Shown here one piece after another: positions 31,671 to 39,081 of a stretch of 42,173 bases of DNA. Every line of letters begins with the position of its first letter. Within the stretch, counting starts at the first letter, position 1. The notes below the pieces were generated by a model. It was not told the DNA's origin. It saw only the letters and a list, made by a program, of their open reading frames with translations, and searched no databases. The DNA comes from GWB1-38-13 sp964488535. Lineage in GTDB: Bacteria > Patescibacteriota > Microgenomatia > UBA8517. A program made the translations under genes and the position numbers. The stretch spans positions 1 through 42,173 of the forward strand of contig CAZAUT010000010.1 in NCBI GenBank assembly GCA_964488535.1, in the 5' to 3' direction.

Positions 31671-33619
31671 TATTCTACAACCTCTCCTTCTTCCACCCGT
31701 TCCTCCTTTTTTGGAGATTTCTTCTTCTCTTCCCCATCTTTTCCTTGGCTCGCCGAAGGTTCACCGGAGGCGGCTTCCTTTGTCTCGCCGGAGCCTTGCG
31801 CGGAGGCGGACTGTCCTTGCTGTTGATACATTGCCTGCCCGATCTGGCTTAAGGTATCCGAAAGTTCTTTGCTTGCTGCTTCTATTTCTTCTTTGCTCGC
31901 ATCCTCTTTTGCCAAAACATCTTTCACCGACTTTACCTTTTCCTCAACTTTGCTTTTAACATCGGCGGGAGCTTTATCTCCAGCATCTTTAAGAGCCTTT
32001 TCTGCGGCTGCGACCATCGAATCGGCTTGATTTTTAGCGGCAATTTTCTCTGCTTTTTTAAGATCTTCTTCTTTGTGATGCTCGGCTTCTTCCTGCATTC
32101 TTTTAACTTCATCGTCCGAAAGCCCAACCGCTCCCGAGATTGTAATATGCTGGGTTTTGCCCGTCGCCTTATCTTTTGCGGTCACTTTTAATATTCCCGA
32201 GGCATCAAGATCAAATGTAACTTCAATTTGCGGAACCCCCCGCGGTGAAGGCGGAATTCCGTCCAAAACAAATCTTCCCAAACTTTTATTGTCGGCACTC
32301 ATGGGACGTTCGCCTTGAGTGACATGAACTTCAACTTGTGTCTGATTATCTGCAGCGGTCGAAAAAACCTCGGTTTTCGAAGTTGGAATCGTTGTGTTTC
32401 TTGCGATCATTGGAGTTGCAACGCCTCCCAATGTTTCAATTCCCATTGTAAGGGGTGTAACATCAAGAAGAAGAATATCTTTTACTTCACCGCCTAAAAC
32501 ACCGGCCTGAATGGCAGCTCCGACGGCAACGACTTCATCCGGATTAACCGACTGGTTTGGAGCCTTGCCGAAAAATTCCTTCACGACCTCAACGACTTTG
32601 GGCATTCTTGTCATTCCTCCAACCATAATTACTTCGTCAACGTCGTGTGCGTCGATCTTAGCGTCCTTCAAGCAAGCCTCGACGGGTTTTATGGTTTTTT
32701 GAATAAGTTCGTCCACCAGACTTTCAAGTTTTGCGCGTGTCAACTTCATTGTTAAATGAAGCGGAGTTCCGTCTTTCTGAGTAATGTACGGTTGATTGAT
32801 TTCAACTTCCGGAGCGGCTGAAAGTTCAATTTTGGCTTTTTCTGCAGCATCTCTGACCCTTTGAAGAGCCTGTTTATCGGCTGCGAGATCCACGGCATTG
32901 TCTTTCTTAAATTCGGAAACAATATAATCAACAATCAATTCGTCAAAATCATCCCCCCCCAAATGAGTGTCACCATTTGTCGCCTTTACTTCAAAAACAC
33001 CCTCACCAAGTTCCAATATTGAAATGTCAAATGTTCCGCCACCCAGATCATAAACGGCAATTTTTTCCGCTTTTTTCTTATCAAGCCCGTATGCAAGAGC
33101 TGCTGCCGTCGGTTCGTTTATGATCCTTTCAACTTTGAAACCGGCAATCTCGCCGGCTTGTTTAGTAGCCTGCCTTTGGGCGTCGTCAAAATAAGCAGGA
33201 ACTGTAATAACGGCCTGTGACACATCCTCCCCAAGATATTTTTCTGCATCTTTCTTGAGTTTCATCAGGATCCTTGCGGAGATTTCCTGAGGTGAGTACT
33301 TTTTCCCTTCTACCTCAACGTAAGCTGCACTGTCTTTTCCGGAAACGATCTCATACGGAACCATTTTCTTGGTTCGTTCAACCTCTTTGTCGTCGTGCCT
33401 TCTTCCCATTAGACGTTTAATGGAATAGATTGTATTTTTAGGGTTGAGAACAACCTGTCTTTTTGCTACATCGCCAACGAGATTTTTCACAGGTTCAACA
33501 ACCGACGGAGTGATGTTCCTACCGGTATCAACAGCGGGTATAACCACAGGACGACCACCCTGCATTACCGCCACACACGAATTTGTTGTTCCTAGATCAA
33601 TTCCAACTATTTTTCCCAT
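31670..33619 (-). CDS. dnaK: Molecular chaperone DnaK (Hsp70)
   Basis: Start at ATG 33619 (MGKIVGIDLGTTNSCVAVMQ); the longer frame to 33664 is spacer. The ATPase signatures are complete: GIDLGTTNS, VITVPAYFDDAQRQATKQAG, AVYDLGGGTFDISILELGEG, and VIMVGGMTRMPKVVEVV. The linker DILLLDVTPLTMGIETLGGV and the peptide-binding domain follow, and 649 residues is normal. The C-terminal lid ends in a low-complexity charged tail (KKSPKKEERVEEGEVVE) instead of the EEVD-like or KDDVVDAEFEE end. It is last in hrcA-grpE-dnaK and separated from grpE by a 115-bp repeat spacer. Confidence 0.98.
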   Translation of the reverse strand: MGKIVGIDLGTTNSCVAVMQGGRPVVIPAVDTGRNITPSVVEPVKNLVGDVAKRQVVLNPKNTIYSIKRLMGRRHDDKEVERTKKMVPYEIVSGKDSAAYVEVEGKKYSPQEISARILMKLKKDAEKYLGEDVSQAVITVPAYFDDAQRQATKQAGEIAGFKVERIINEPTAAALAYGLDKKKAEKIAVYDLGGGTFDISILELGEGVFEVKATNGDTHLGGDDFDELIVDYIVSEFKKDNAVDLAADKQALQRVRDAAEKAKIELSAAPEVEINQPYITQKDGTPLHLTMKLTRAKLESLVDELIQKTIKPVEACLKDAKIDAHDVDEVIMVGGMTRMPKVVEVVKEFFGKAPNQSVNPDEVVAVGAAIQAGVLGGEVKDILLLDVTPLTMGIETLGGVATPMIARNTTIPTSKTEVFSTAADNQTQVEVHVTQGERPMSADNKSLGRFVLDGIPPSPRGVPQIEVTFDLDASGILKVTAKDKATGKTQHITISGAVGLSDDEVKRMQEEAEHHKEEDLKKAEKIAAKNQADSMVAAAEKALKDAGDKAPADVKSKVEEKVKSVKDVLAKEDASKEEIEAASKELSDTLSQIGQAMYQQQGQSASAQGSGETKEAASGEPSASQGKDGEEKKKSPKKEERVEEGEVVE

Positions 33620-33625
33620 ACAACT

Positions 33626-33734
33626 AATTAAAATATAATACCAATCTCTACTAATATATACCAATATAACTAATATCTACTAATTCAGTTATTCGTAGGT
33701 ATTCGTTGCATTCGTATCTATTTGTTGATTAGCA
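33626..33734. repeat. TACTAAT/ATTCGTAGG spacer between dnaK and grpE
   Basis: Words ACCAATCTCTACTAATATAT, AACTAATATCTACTAATTCA, TTCGTAGGTATTCGTTGCA and TTGTTGATTAGCATTATT recur as in the spacers at 9303 and 24690. TGATTAGCATTAT also ends the alaS spacer. No gene. Confidence 0.6.
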
Positions 33735-34244
33735 TTATTTAAATTTGTAAACTTTTACTTTTGCGTGTCTTATAACCAACCTGTCACCCGAAACTCCGGC
33801 CTCGTCCTTAAATTTCCACCCCGGCAAGACTACTTCGGTAATTTTTCCCTCTTGGTCTTCAATCTCTGTATCGATTGTTTCAACCGCCTCCTGAAAATTA
33901 TGGTCGAACACACTTCCTTCCTGCGGTTTTATTTCTTCCAAACCTTCCTGTTCGAAAACCTTACGAAATTCGCCAATAGCAATTGCCAAGCCCGAGTCGT
34001 TCAAATGCTTCTGTGCCGACTCAAAATTATCTAACACCGAAAGGAGTGTGGTCAAGACCCTTTGTGTCGAAAACTTTATCCAAAGAGTTTTTTCTTCTTC
34101 CATCCTTTTTCGGAAATTATCAAAGTCGGCAAGCGTTCTTGATAATTGGTTCTTTAAAAGTACTACTTCAGGATTTTCCTCCGGACCAGAGGTCCCTCCG
34201 GACCGGCGGTCATCTTTTTTTTTCTTCTCTTTGGTTGTCTTCAT
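33735..34244 (-). CDS. grpE: Nucleotide exchange factor GrpE
   Basis: GrpE releases ADP from DnaK. The 169 residues have a disordered basic beginning, then the long dimer helix (LKNQLSRTLADFDNFRKRME), and the beta-domain end (VSGDRLVIRHAKVKVYKF). The core pattern FEKEGLEEIKP-like FEQEGLEEIKPQEGSVFDHN is present. Start ATG 34244 lies one base after the hrcA stop, so hrcA and grpE are coupled. Expression follows the hrcA promoter and its CIRCE. Confidence 0.95.
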   Translation of the reverse strand: MKTTKEKKKKDDRRSGGTSGPEENPEVVLLKNQLSRTLADFDNFRKRMEEEKTLWIKFSTQRVLTTLLSVLDNFESAQKHLNDSGLAIAIGEFRKVFEQEGLEEIKPQEGSVFDHNFQEAVETIDTEIEDQEGKITEVVLPGWKFKDEAGVSGDRLVIRHAKVKVYKFK

Positions 34245-34245
34245 A

Positions 34246-34977
34246 TTACCGTGTTGCCTCCTGAATCAAACTACCGAAATACTTTAAAACAGGCACAACA
34301 CGAGGATAACTCAATCTTGTCGGCCCGACAACCCCCAAAGCACCTTTCTTTCCATAAACATTAAAATGTGTTGTAACAATGCTTACAGGAGAAAGATTTG
34401 GCCAGGAAAGTTCTTCTCCGAACATAATATCCAAAATTGAGCCCGGATCTGCCCGATGGAACATCAGGTCGTTTATCCGCTCGACTTCGTCGATCATCGA
34501 AAAAAGGCTTTCGCAGACGATCATGTCCGCAAATTCGGGATTTTGAAAAATATTTGCGTATCCGGCGTGCCAAATTTTGTCGTAGCTGTCAACGGCAGCA
34601 ACCGCCAAACTGCCCGTTTGGCGCGCAAGCGCATGGGTTGCCTCGCCCATTATTTTGTCAATGTCACCCTTTCCCCGCGTGACATCTTCTTTGGCTTTCA
34701 CTTCCTCCGCCAAGCTCATCTGCTTTTCTTCCATCAGCTGATCGACATAAAGCTTCATTGCTTTCGGTGTCGGAACACGACCGGAGGAAGTGTGGATTTG
34801 TTTTAAAAATCCGGATCTTATGAGCGCCGCCATTTCATTTCTGATCGTCGCCGGTGAAATTCCGAGATTGTATTTTTTTTCAAGCGCCTCGGATCCGACC
34901 GGCTCGGCGGTACTAATATACTCGTCAATCAAGAGTTTCAGGATTTGTATTTGTCGGGCGGAAAGTGCATCGGACAT
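34246..34977 (-). CDS. hrcA: Heat-inducible transcription repressor HrcA, short form
   Basis: HrcA binds CIRCE and needs GroE for folding in model systems. The N-terminal winged helix is clear (LSARQIQILKLLIDEYISTA, GISPATIRNEMAALIRSGFL, SSGRVPTPKAMKLYVD). The C-terminal VVGPTRLSYPRVVPVLKY is the usual GxVGPxRMxYxxxxxxL end. Total is 243 residues against about 340 normally, so much of the GAF-like/dimerisation region is missing. The CIRCE site upstream (35092-35118) predicts autoregulation. It starts the hrcA-grpE-dnaK transcript. Confidence 0.95.
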   Translation of the reverse strand: MSDALSARQIQILKLLIDEYISTAEPVGSEALEKKYNLGISPATIRNEMAALIRSGFLKQIHTSSGRVPTPKAMKLYVDQLMEEKQMSLAEEVKAKEDVTRGKGDIDKIMGEATHALARQTGSLAVAAVDSYDKIWHAGYANIFQNPEFADMIVCESLFSMIDEVERINDLMFHRADPGSILDIMFGEELSWPNLSPVSIVTTHFNVYGKKGALGVVGPTRLSYPRVVPVLKYFGSLIQEATR

Positions 34978-34982
34978 GGGTT

Positions 34983-35085
34983 AAGGTGAAAGAGTAAAAG
35001 AGTTAAAGAGTAAAAAGTGTTCATGTCATTCTGAACTTGTTTCAGAATCTTTTTTTACCTTTTCACCTTCTTGCTCTTTTACCCT
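34983..35085. repeat. AAGAGT-word hairpin repeat in hrcA leader, with an inner E-type hairpin
   Basis: Left arm GGTGAAAGAGTAAAAGAG and right arm TTTTCACCTTCTTGCTCTTTTACC pair imperfectly. The loop holds ATTCTGAA (35028-35035) and TTCAGAAT (35041-35048) followed by CTTTTTTT, a terminator-like form on the plus strand. The inner piece resembles the widely dispersed GTCATTCTGAACTTGTTTCA repeat. Confidence 0.65.
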
Positions 35086-35091
35086 AACGTA

Positions 35092-35118
35092 TTAGCACTA
35101 TCCTACCACGAGTGCTAA
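35092..35118. promoter_or_regulatory. CIRCE operator of hrcA-grpE-dnaK
   Basis: TTAGCACTA - 9 bp - GAGTGCTAA, one mismatch to the consensus TTAGCACTC-N9-GAGTGCTAA. The hrcA promoter elements flank and overlap it, as expected for HrcA repression. Confidence 0.95.
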
Positions 35119-35129
35119 AGGAGTGTCAA
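35100..35129 (-). promoter_or_regulatory. hrcA operon promoter
   Basis: TTGACA (35124-35129), 18 bp, TAGGAT (35100-35105) on the minus strand. The CIRCE element covers the spacer and the -10 box, so bound HrcA would block RNA polymerase. Confidence 0.75.
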
Positions 35130-35154
35130 GTACTTTATTAGATATAAAAATAAC

Positions 35155-35420
35155 ACGCAGATCCCGTATCAAACGCAGTATGAGCCGTATTCGAATAGAA
35201 TTGTCCTGCAAAGCGGGATCCTGCTGTGCAGGAAAAAGGCGAATACTAAGTTGATACTGGGATCAAAACCGACTTGTTCCTGTCGGGGCGCACCCGCCAA
35301 CAATTTTGGCACGCCCGTCCGCCTTTGGAGGAAGACGTGAACGAATAGTTCTCAAAAAGTCGAGTGCGAAAATGTGGCGGGAAGTACCTCCTTTTTTGTG
35401 TCCCGCAAACCACGTACATT
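35155..35420 (+). ncRNA. Candidate structured RNA divergent from hrcA
   Basis: A 300-bp stretch without a gene is full of secondary structure. A -10-like TATAAA lies at 35143-35148, which predicts a start near 35155. Then come: a nested palindrome at 35160-35264 (GATCCCGTATCAA with TTGATACTGGGATC, GTATTCG with CGAATAC, TCCTGCA with TGCAGGA); a hairpin CCGAC/GTCGG at 35270-35287; and a terminator-like GTGGCGGGA / TCCCGCAAACCAC hairpin (35373-35411) followed by ATTTTTTT. No RNase P, SRP, tmRNA or 6S signature was found by eye. No -35 is clear, so it is a proposal only. The end hairpin may also serve the EamA gene. Confidence 0.35.
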
Positions 35421-35421
35421 T
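35373..35421 (+). terminator. Hairpin with T-run before the EamA stop
   Basis: GTGGCGGGA and TCCCGCAAACCAC form a long stem with small bulges; ACATTTTTTT follows on the plus strand. Read on the minus strand the run is ATTTTCG, weaker. It could end both the RNA candidate and the converging EamA transcript. Confidence 0.5.
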
Positions 35422-35423
35422 TT

Positions 35424-36275
35424 TTACAACAGCAAATACACTCCAACAACCGAGACGAATGCGCCGAGCAATTTATTCTTCAGATTCTCCCTTTCCTTAA
35501 GAAATATTGCAGCCAAAACAACTGTCACTATTATACTTGTTGCCCGAAGCGGCCCAATGACCGCCGCATTCTGCCCAACCTGATACGCCCTATAAAGCGA
35601 AAGCATTCCCAAGGTGTCAAACACACAAAGAAGAGTAATTTTAAAGGCTCTGTCTTTTTTAAAATAATATTTGAGTTTTTTAATAGTAGCGGGTTTGATA
35701 ATCAAAAGTGTAATAACGGGTAAAATTGTTGCATAAATCAAAAAGTTCGCCGAATCGAAACTCCGTAAAATAAAGAATCCGTTGACATCCCCCATTCCGA
35801 ACAGAAATGCCGATATCAAGACAAAAACAACCCCTTTATTGAAAGTAATTTTTCTGTTCTCAAAGCGGGTTATTGCAACCCCTGCAAGAATTATAATTGC
35901 CCCCAAAATCATCTTTATAGTAACCGTCTCGTTTAAGAAAAAATGCGCTCCGATGACATTCCAAAGCCGGCCTGTTGCCGAAAACATTACCACCTCGGAT
36001 ACACCGATATGCTGAAAGGCCTTATATTTGAGGATGTATGCGGGAGTAAGGATTGCCGCAAGAAGTATAAAATTCCAAAACAATGATGACGGAATGTGTA
36101 AGTTCAAATTACCTCTAAAAACAGCAATGATAATCGCGAGAATCCCGCCAATCCCAAGAAATATGATCGTTTGCGCAAGAGGACTTGAATCATCATCTTT
36201 TAATAAACTTCGGTGAAACAAACCGTTACAGGAAAGAAGGAGAATACTGATAATAAGATATGCTTCCCAAGACAT
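35424..36275 (-). CDS. EamA/DMT-superfamily transporter
   Basis: The 283-residue protein is almost wholly hydrophobic with about ten transmembrane helices in two EamA halves (for example WNFILLAAILTPAYILKYKA and KNKLLGAFVSVVGVYLLL at the end). DMT carriers move small metabolites such as amino acids or nucleotides; the substrate cannot be read from sequence. Start ATG 36275. A palindrome GAAC-6-GTTC (36288-36301) lies 12 bp before the start. The neighbour on the other side is a cupin on the opposite strand. A second EamA gene follows at 36912 but is not a close copy. Confidence 0.85.
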   Translation of the reverse strand: MSWEAYLIISILLLSCNGLFHRSLLKDDDSSPLAQTIIFLGIGGILAIIIAVFRGNLNLHIPSSLFWNFILLAAILTPAYILKYKAFQHIGVSEVVMFSATGRLWNVIGAHFFLNETVTIKMILGAIIILAGVAITRFENRKITFNKGVVFVLISAFLFGMGDVNGFFILRSFDSANFLIYATILPVITLLIIKPATIKKLKYYFKKDRAFKITLLCVFDTLGMLSLYRAYQVGQNAAVIGPLRATSIIVTVVLAAIFLKERENLKNKLLGAFVSVVGVYLLL

Positions 36276-36471
36276 ACTTCATTATATGAACAAATGTGTT
36301 CGCATACCATAATGCTAAATGTTGTCAGGTATATCCAAGTCAAACTAGGCTGGAGAAACACAATCATATCGCGTCTGTGTGGCGGGGACATTTGAGGTTC
36401 AACCCTACAGACGGATATCTCTTCATTTGATCTATATTGTTTTTCAGATTTCATCGGGGTAATATTTAAAA
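36276..36471. other. Gap between divergent EamA and cupin genes
   Basis: Holds the GAAC palindrome before the EamA gene, and an imperfect stem GTCTGTGTGG / CCCTACAGAC around 36375-36412. No gene, and no clear promoter pair for the cupin beyond an AT-rich TAATATTT at 36461-36468 just before its ATG. Confidence 0.35.
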
Positions 36472-36819
36472 ATGAAAAATCTAAAGATTTCACGGAAAGA
36501 AGCAGTAAACTATGGACGTGTAGGAGTAGATGCATACAATTATTCACTTCCCAATATTGAAGGTGGAACATCTTTTATATATGCTGAATTAACCGGTGAA
36601 CACGGAGAAAGAACAACAACAAATAGAAGTCGGATTTATTATATAACTGAAGGCACTGGCGAATTCGTGGTAAATGGTGAAAAATTTAAAGTAGAACAAG
36701 GAGACGTAATTCCACTTCAACCACACACCACCTACAATTATTGGTCTGACAAAGGTAATACACTAAAGGCAGTACTTGTAATGGAATTGTTGGATATATC
36801 CAAATTACCCAAAAAATAG
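36472..36819 (+). CDS. Single-domain cupin protein
   Basis: The 115-residue product is a small beta-barrel. The cupin pattern is visible: RIYYITEGTGEFVVNGEKFK and VEQGDVIPLQPHTTYNYW. In ordinary cupins motif 1 has two histidines and a glutamate that bind metal. Here the HxH position reads TTN (ERTTTNRSR), so only the motif-2 histidine (QPHTTY) remains. Metal use is therefore doubtful and it may bind a ligand without metal. The start is ATG 36472 in AT-rich DNA. The gene stands alone and points opposite to its EamA neighbours. Confidence 0.8.
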   Translation: MKNLKISRKEAVNYGRVGVDAYNYSLPNIEGGTSFIYAELTGEHGERTTTNRSRIYYITEGTGEFVVNGEKFKVEQGDVIPLQPHTTYNYWSDKGNTLKAVLVMELLDISKLPKK

Positions 36820-36911
36820 TTTCCAATTATTTCCTTCCCCACTTGCCTTTCTTCTCAAAAACATCAGCTGCTTCAATTTGCGGTCTCCGTCGGGGTTGGA
36901 AATAATTTTAT

Positions 36912-37787
36912 CTACTTCTTAATGTTTGGTAAAAAAAGCGCAAGTAAAATAAGTGTTCCTCCAATAATAGTATTTATGGTTGGAATTTCCGAATAAAGAA
37001 AATATCCAATAATTACAACAAAAATCAGTTCGGAAAGCATGATGATACTGGCTTTTTGTGCTTCCAGATACTTAAAACCGTCAATAGTAAGATAAAACGC
37101 ACCTACTCCAACCAAAGAAAAACCTAACAGTTCAACCCACGTAATCAGCGATAAATTAAAATTAATTGCTTCATTTGAAACAAAAAGAAGCGGACATACC
37201 AGTATGAACGAAATCAAATAAGCAACTAAATTTACCTGAGTTGAGCTGTATTTGTCGGTCAATTTCTTACTTGTTGAAGTATTTAATCCAAAGCATAACC
37301 CTGACACCAAAGCCGCCAAAGAAGGCAAAAACGTTATGCCGTAAAAGGATTCCTTATGCATTAAAAATAATCCTGCGACAGATAAACCCAAACTCCACCA
37401 TTTAATTTTGCTCATCTTTTCACTCAAAAAGACCGCTCCAAATAAAAATGAAGTAATCACACTAGCTGCATAAAAAACAAATAAAGTTAATCCCAAAGGC
37501 AAATGCGTTACGGCTATGTAAAAACAGGAAAAATCAACAACTATAAGAAATCCCCGAAACAGAAAAAGCGGGACATCTTTTTTGCTGATTGTTTTTAATG
37601 TTTTGGTAAACTTGGCAATCAAAAAAAATAAAACCGACATTATAATTGCCCTCAAAAAAAGCTGGAAAAATACACCCAGAGAGTCGGATATTAATCGGGT
37701 AAAAACTCCAAAAAGGGAAAATAAAAAGGTGGCGGAAACAAGTTCAATAAACCCACGATTGTTATTTGTCTGAAAAGACTTTTGCAT
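36912..37787 (-). CDS. EamA/DMT-superfamily transporter, second copy
   Basis: The 291-residue protein has about ten transmembrane helices in two halves (FIELVSATFLFSLFGVFTRL; LVSGLCFGLNTSTSKKLTDK; IGGTLILLALFLPNIKK). It has the DMT-type cytosolic loops with KTLKTISKKDVPLF. Substrate is unknown. The start MQKSFQTNNNRGFIELVS at 37787 gives a short soluble lead. It differs from the first EamA gene in sequence. Lineages with small genomes use such carriers to take up metabolites they cannot make, but that is general knowledge and not proven here. Confidence 0.85.
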   Translation of the reverse strand: MQKSFQTNNNRGFIELVSATFLFSLFGVFTRLISDSLGVFFQLFLRAIIMSVLFFLIAKFTKTLKTISKKDVPLFLFRGFLIVVDFSCFYIAVTHLPLGLTLFVFYAASVITSFLFGAVFLSEKMSKIKWWSLGLSVAGLFLMHKESFYGITFLPSLAALVSGLCFGLNTSTSKKLTDKYSSTQVNLVAYLISFILVCPLLFVSNEAINFNLSLITWVELLGFSLVGVGAFYLTIDGFKYLEAQKASIIMLSELIFVVIIGYFLYSEIPTINTIIGGTLILLALFLPNIKK

Positions 37788-38013
37788 ATTTGTCTTTTAA
37801 TCAACCGTTGATATTCTCCAAATTATACCTGTATTATTGTTTTTATGAAAAGGCAAAAAGCAGGAGAAAATACTATTTTGACTTCTTGATTTGAACAAGA
37901 CAATCCCTACACAAAGTAAGATGTGTCAATACAAGTACACCCTACGGGTGTATCTATACCTCCACCCCTTACTTACCGAGAGGCAAATCTTACCTTTTAA
38001 AAATAAAAGGGGT
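37788..38013. other. Gap holding palindromic element copy A and the antitoxin promoter region
   Basis: Contains the 63-bp element (37913-37975) and the -35/-10 of the antitoxin gene. No ORF of meaning; the toxin gene usually found before such an antitoxin is not present. Confidence 0.5.
37913..37975 (+). repeat. 63-bp palindromic element, copy A (complete)
   Basis: AAAGTAAGATGTG at the left end pairs with CACCCCTTACTTA at the right. The centre TACACCCTACGGGTGTA is a perfect hairpin arm pair. It is the same length and order as copy B at 39861-39923. Confidence 0.85.
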
Positions 38014-38018
38014 ATGAT
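37990..38018 (+). promoter_or_regulatory. Antitoxin promoter
   Basis: TTACCT (37990-37995), 17 bp, TATGAT (38013-38018). The predicted start near 38025 leaves a leader of about 12 bases with no Shine-Dalgarno. Confidence 0.5.
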
Positions 38019-38035
38019 ATCAGATAAGATATCAT
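38014..38035. promoter_or_regulatory. Operator palindrome of the HigA-like gene
   Basis: ATGATATC - AGATAA - GATATCAT, a perfect 8-bp inverted repeat. It overlaps the -10 box and ends one base before the ATG at 38037. That is the usual place for antitoxin autorepression. Confidence 0.75.
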
Positions 38036-38036
38036 T

Positions 38037-38321
38037 ATGAAAAACAAAATATATTCGTTTGACAAACATCTTAAAGAAAGTTTAAAGGATGCCGAATTCA
38101 AAAAAACATGGCAAGAATCAGAACCTGAGTATCTATTGGCGATAAAACTGATTGAGAAAAGAAGAAAAAATAATTTGTCTCAAAGAGAACTTGCTAAAAA
38201 ATTGAACACCACTCAAGCGGTAATTTCCCGCATTGAAACCATGAACGCAAACCCTTCCTTGTCGCTTTTGAAAAGAATTGCAAAGGTCTTCAACACCTCT
38301 CTTCAATTAAATTTTAGATGA
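38037..38321 (+). CDS. HigA-like Xre-family antitoxin, without toxin partner in the window
   Basis: Ninety-four residues. The second half is an Xre HTH (NLSQRELAKKLNTTQAVISR, then IETMNANPSLSLLKRIAKVF). The first 35 residues (YSFDKHLKESLKDAEFKKTW) resemble the N-terminal part of HigA antitoxins. Such proteins normally follow a HigB toxin gene, but upstream there is only a 249-bp gap and downstream the genes are convergent. So it is orphaned, or regulates another locus. The perfect palindrome before the start points to autoregulation. Confidence 0.8.
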   Translation: MKNKIYSFDKHLKESLKDAEFKKTWQESEPEYLLAIKLIEKRRKNNLSQRELAKKLNTTQAVISRIETMNANPSLSLLKRIAKVFNTSLQLNFR

Positions 38322-38357
38322 GACGAATTTCTTATTGAGAGAATTATTTCTATTTAA

Positions 38358-39044
38358 TTACCGTTCCAAAAAGATCGTTTTTATTGTTCCAATCCAACCA
38401 AAAAGCAAACGGTGGAAAACAAATAAAATATTAACAATTCGTTCGGCGAAAGTGTTTCTTTCAACTTTTTGCACTATTGTCAAAGTATCAAGAAGTTTCG
38501 GCCTGCAAACTTTGTTTGAAGTAAGTAAAATTTGCGATGTAAACAACTGAACTCCGAATTGATGCCAGCAGTCATGAAACGCAATGTATTTGCCGTTTTT
38601 TAATTTCGGAAACCACAATTCAAAATCCTTTTTGACAAATTCATATTCATGAGCCCCATCAACAAAAATAAAATCTACCTCTCCCCTAAATCTTTTATCC
38701 GCATCCTCCGACGTGCTTTTTAAAGGAACGATAAATTTTTCAACTTTTGCTTTTTTGATGTTTCCGATAAATTCGCTGTAGGTATTCACTTTCCCAAACC
38801 TTTTTATGTGTTCCGAGTTTCCCGTATGGGGGTCTATGGCAAATATTTTCGCGCCGTTTCCATCTCTTACCCCCAATCCAAAACAAATTGTTGAACGACC
38901 CTTCCACGAACCGATTTCCATTATTTTCCCGTCTTCCGGAATGTTTTTTGCAATACCATAAAAGTATTCTCCTTCTTCCTTAGTCAACCATCCTCCGATA
39001 TGGGAAATATTTTTATCAAAATTAAGCATCGCAGTATCAAGCAA
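38358..39044 (-). CDS. Class I SAM-dependent methyltransferase (CmcI-like)
   Basis: The 228-residue product has the SAM-binding motif KIMEIGSWKGRSTICFGLGV and the acidic loop IFAIDPHTG. It also has the FIFVDGAHEYEFVKKDFELW block and the late AFHDCWH pattern seen in CmcI/Methyltransf_24 proteins. Acceptor is unknown; such proteins modify sugars or small molecules. The start may be 39044 or the ATG at 39029. The last 30 residues (FVFHRLLFGWIGTIKTIFLE) are hydrophobic and may attach to a membrane. The unknown gene upstream is 37 bp away on the same strand. Confidence 0.85.
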   Translation of the reverse strand: MLDTAMLNFDKNISHIGGWLTKEEGEYFYGIAKNIPEDGKIMEIGSWKGRSTICFGLGVRDGNGAKIFAIDPHTGNSEHIKRFGKVNTYSEFIGNIKKAKVEKFIVPLKSTSEDADKRFRGEVDFIFVDGAHEYEFVKKDFELWFPKLKNGKYIAFHDCWHQFGVQLFTSQILLTSNKVCRPKLLDTLTIVQKVERNTFAERIVNILFVFHRLLFGWIGTIKTIFLER

Positions 39045-39081
39045 TTTACTAAAGCAAGAAATCTCGAATTGTCAATTGTCC

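Noticed and set aside
35160..35264. tRNA, SRP RNA or tmRNA in the structured gap
   Set aside because: A TTCGAAT-like loop at 35190 has no matching T-stem, and no conserved SRP or tmRNA motif is present.
36288..36301. GAAC-6-GTTC palindrome as a LexA/SOS box
   Set aside because: The Gram-positive SOS box has a four-base centre (CGAACATATGTTCG type); here it is six, and the gene is a transporter.
36200..36571. Minus-strand frame between the EamA gene and the cupin
   Set aside because: It overlaps the cupin start and covers palindromic spacer; the translation is low in complexity and not protein-like.
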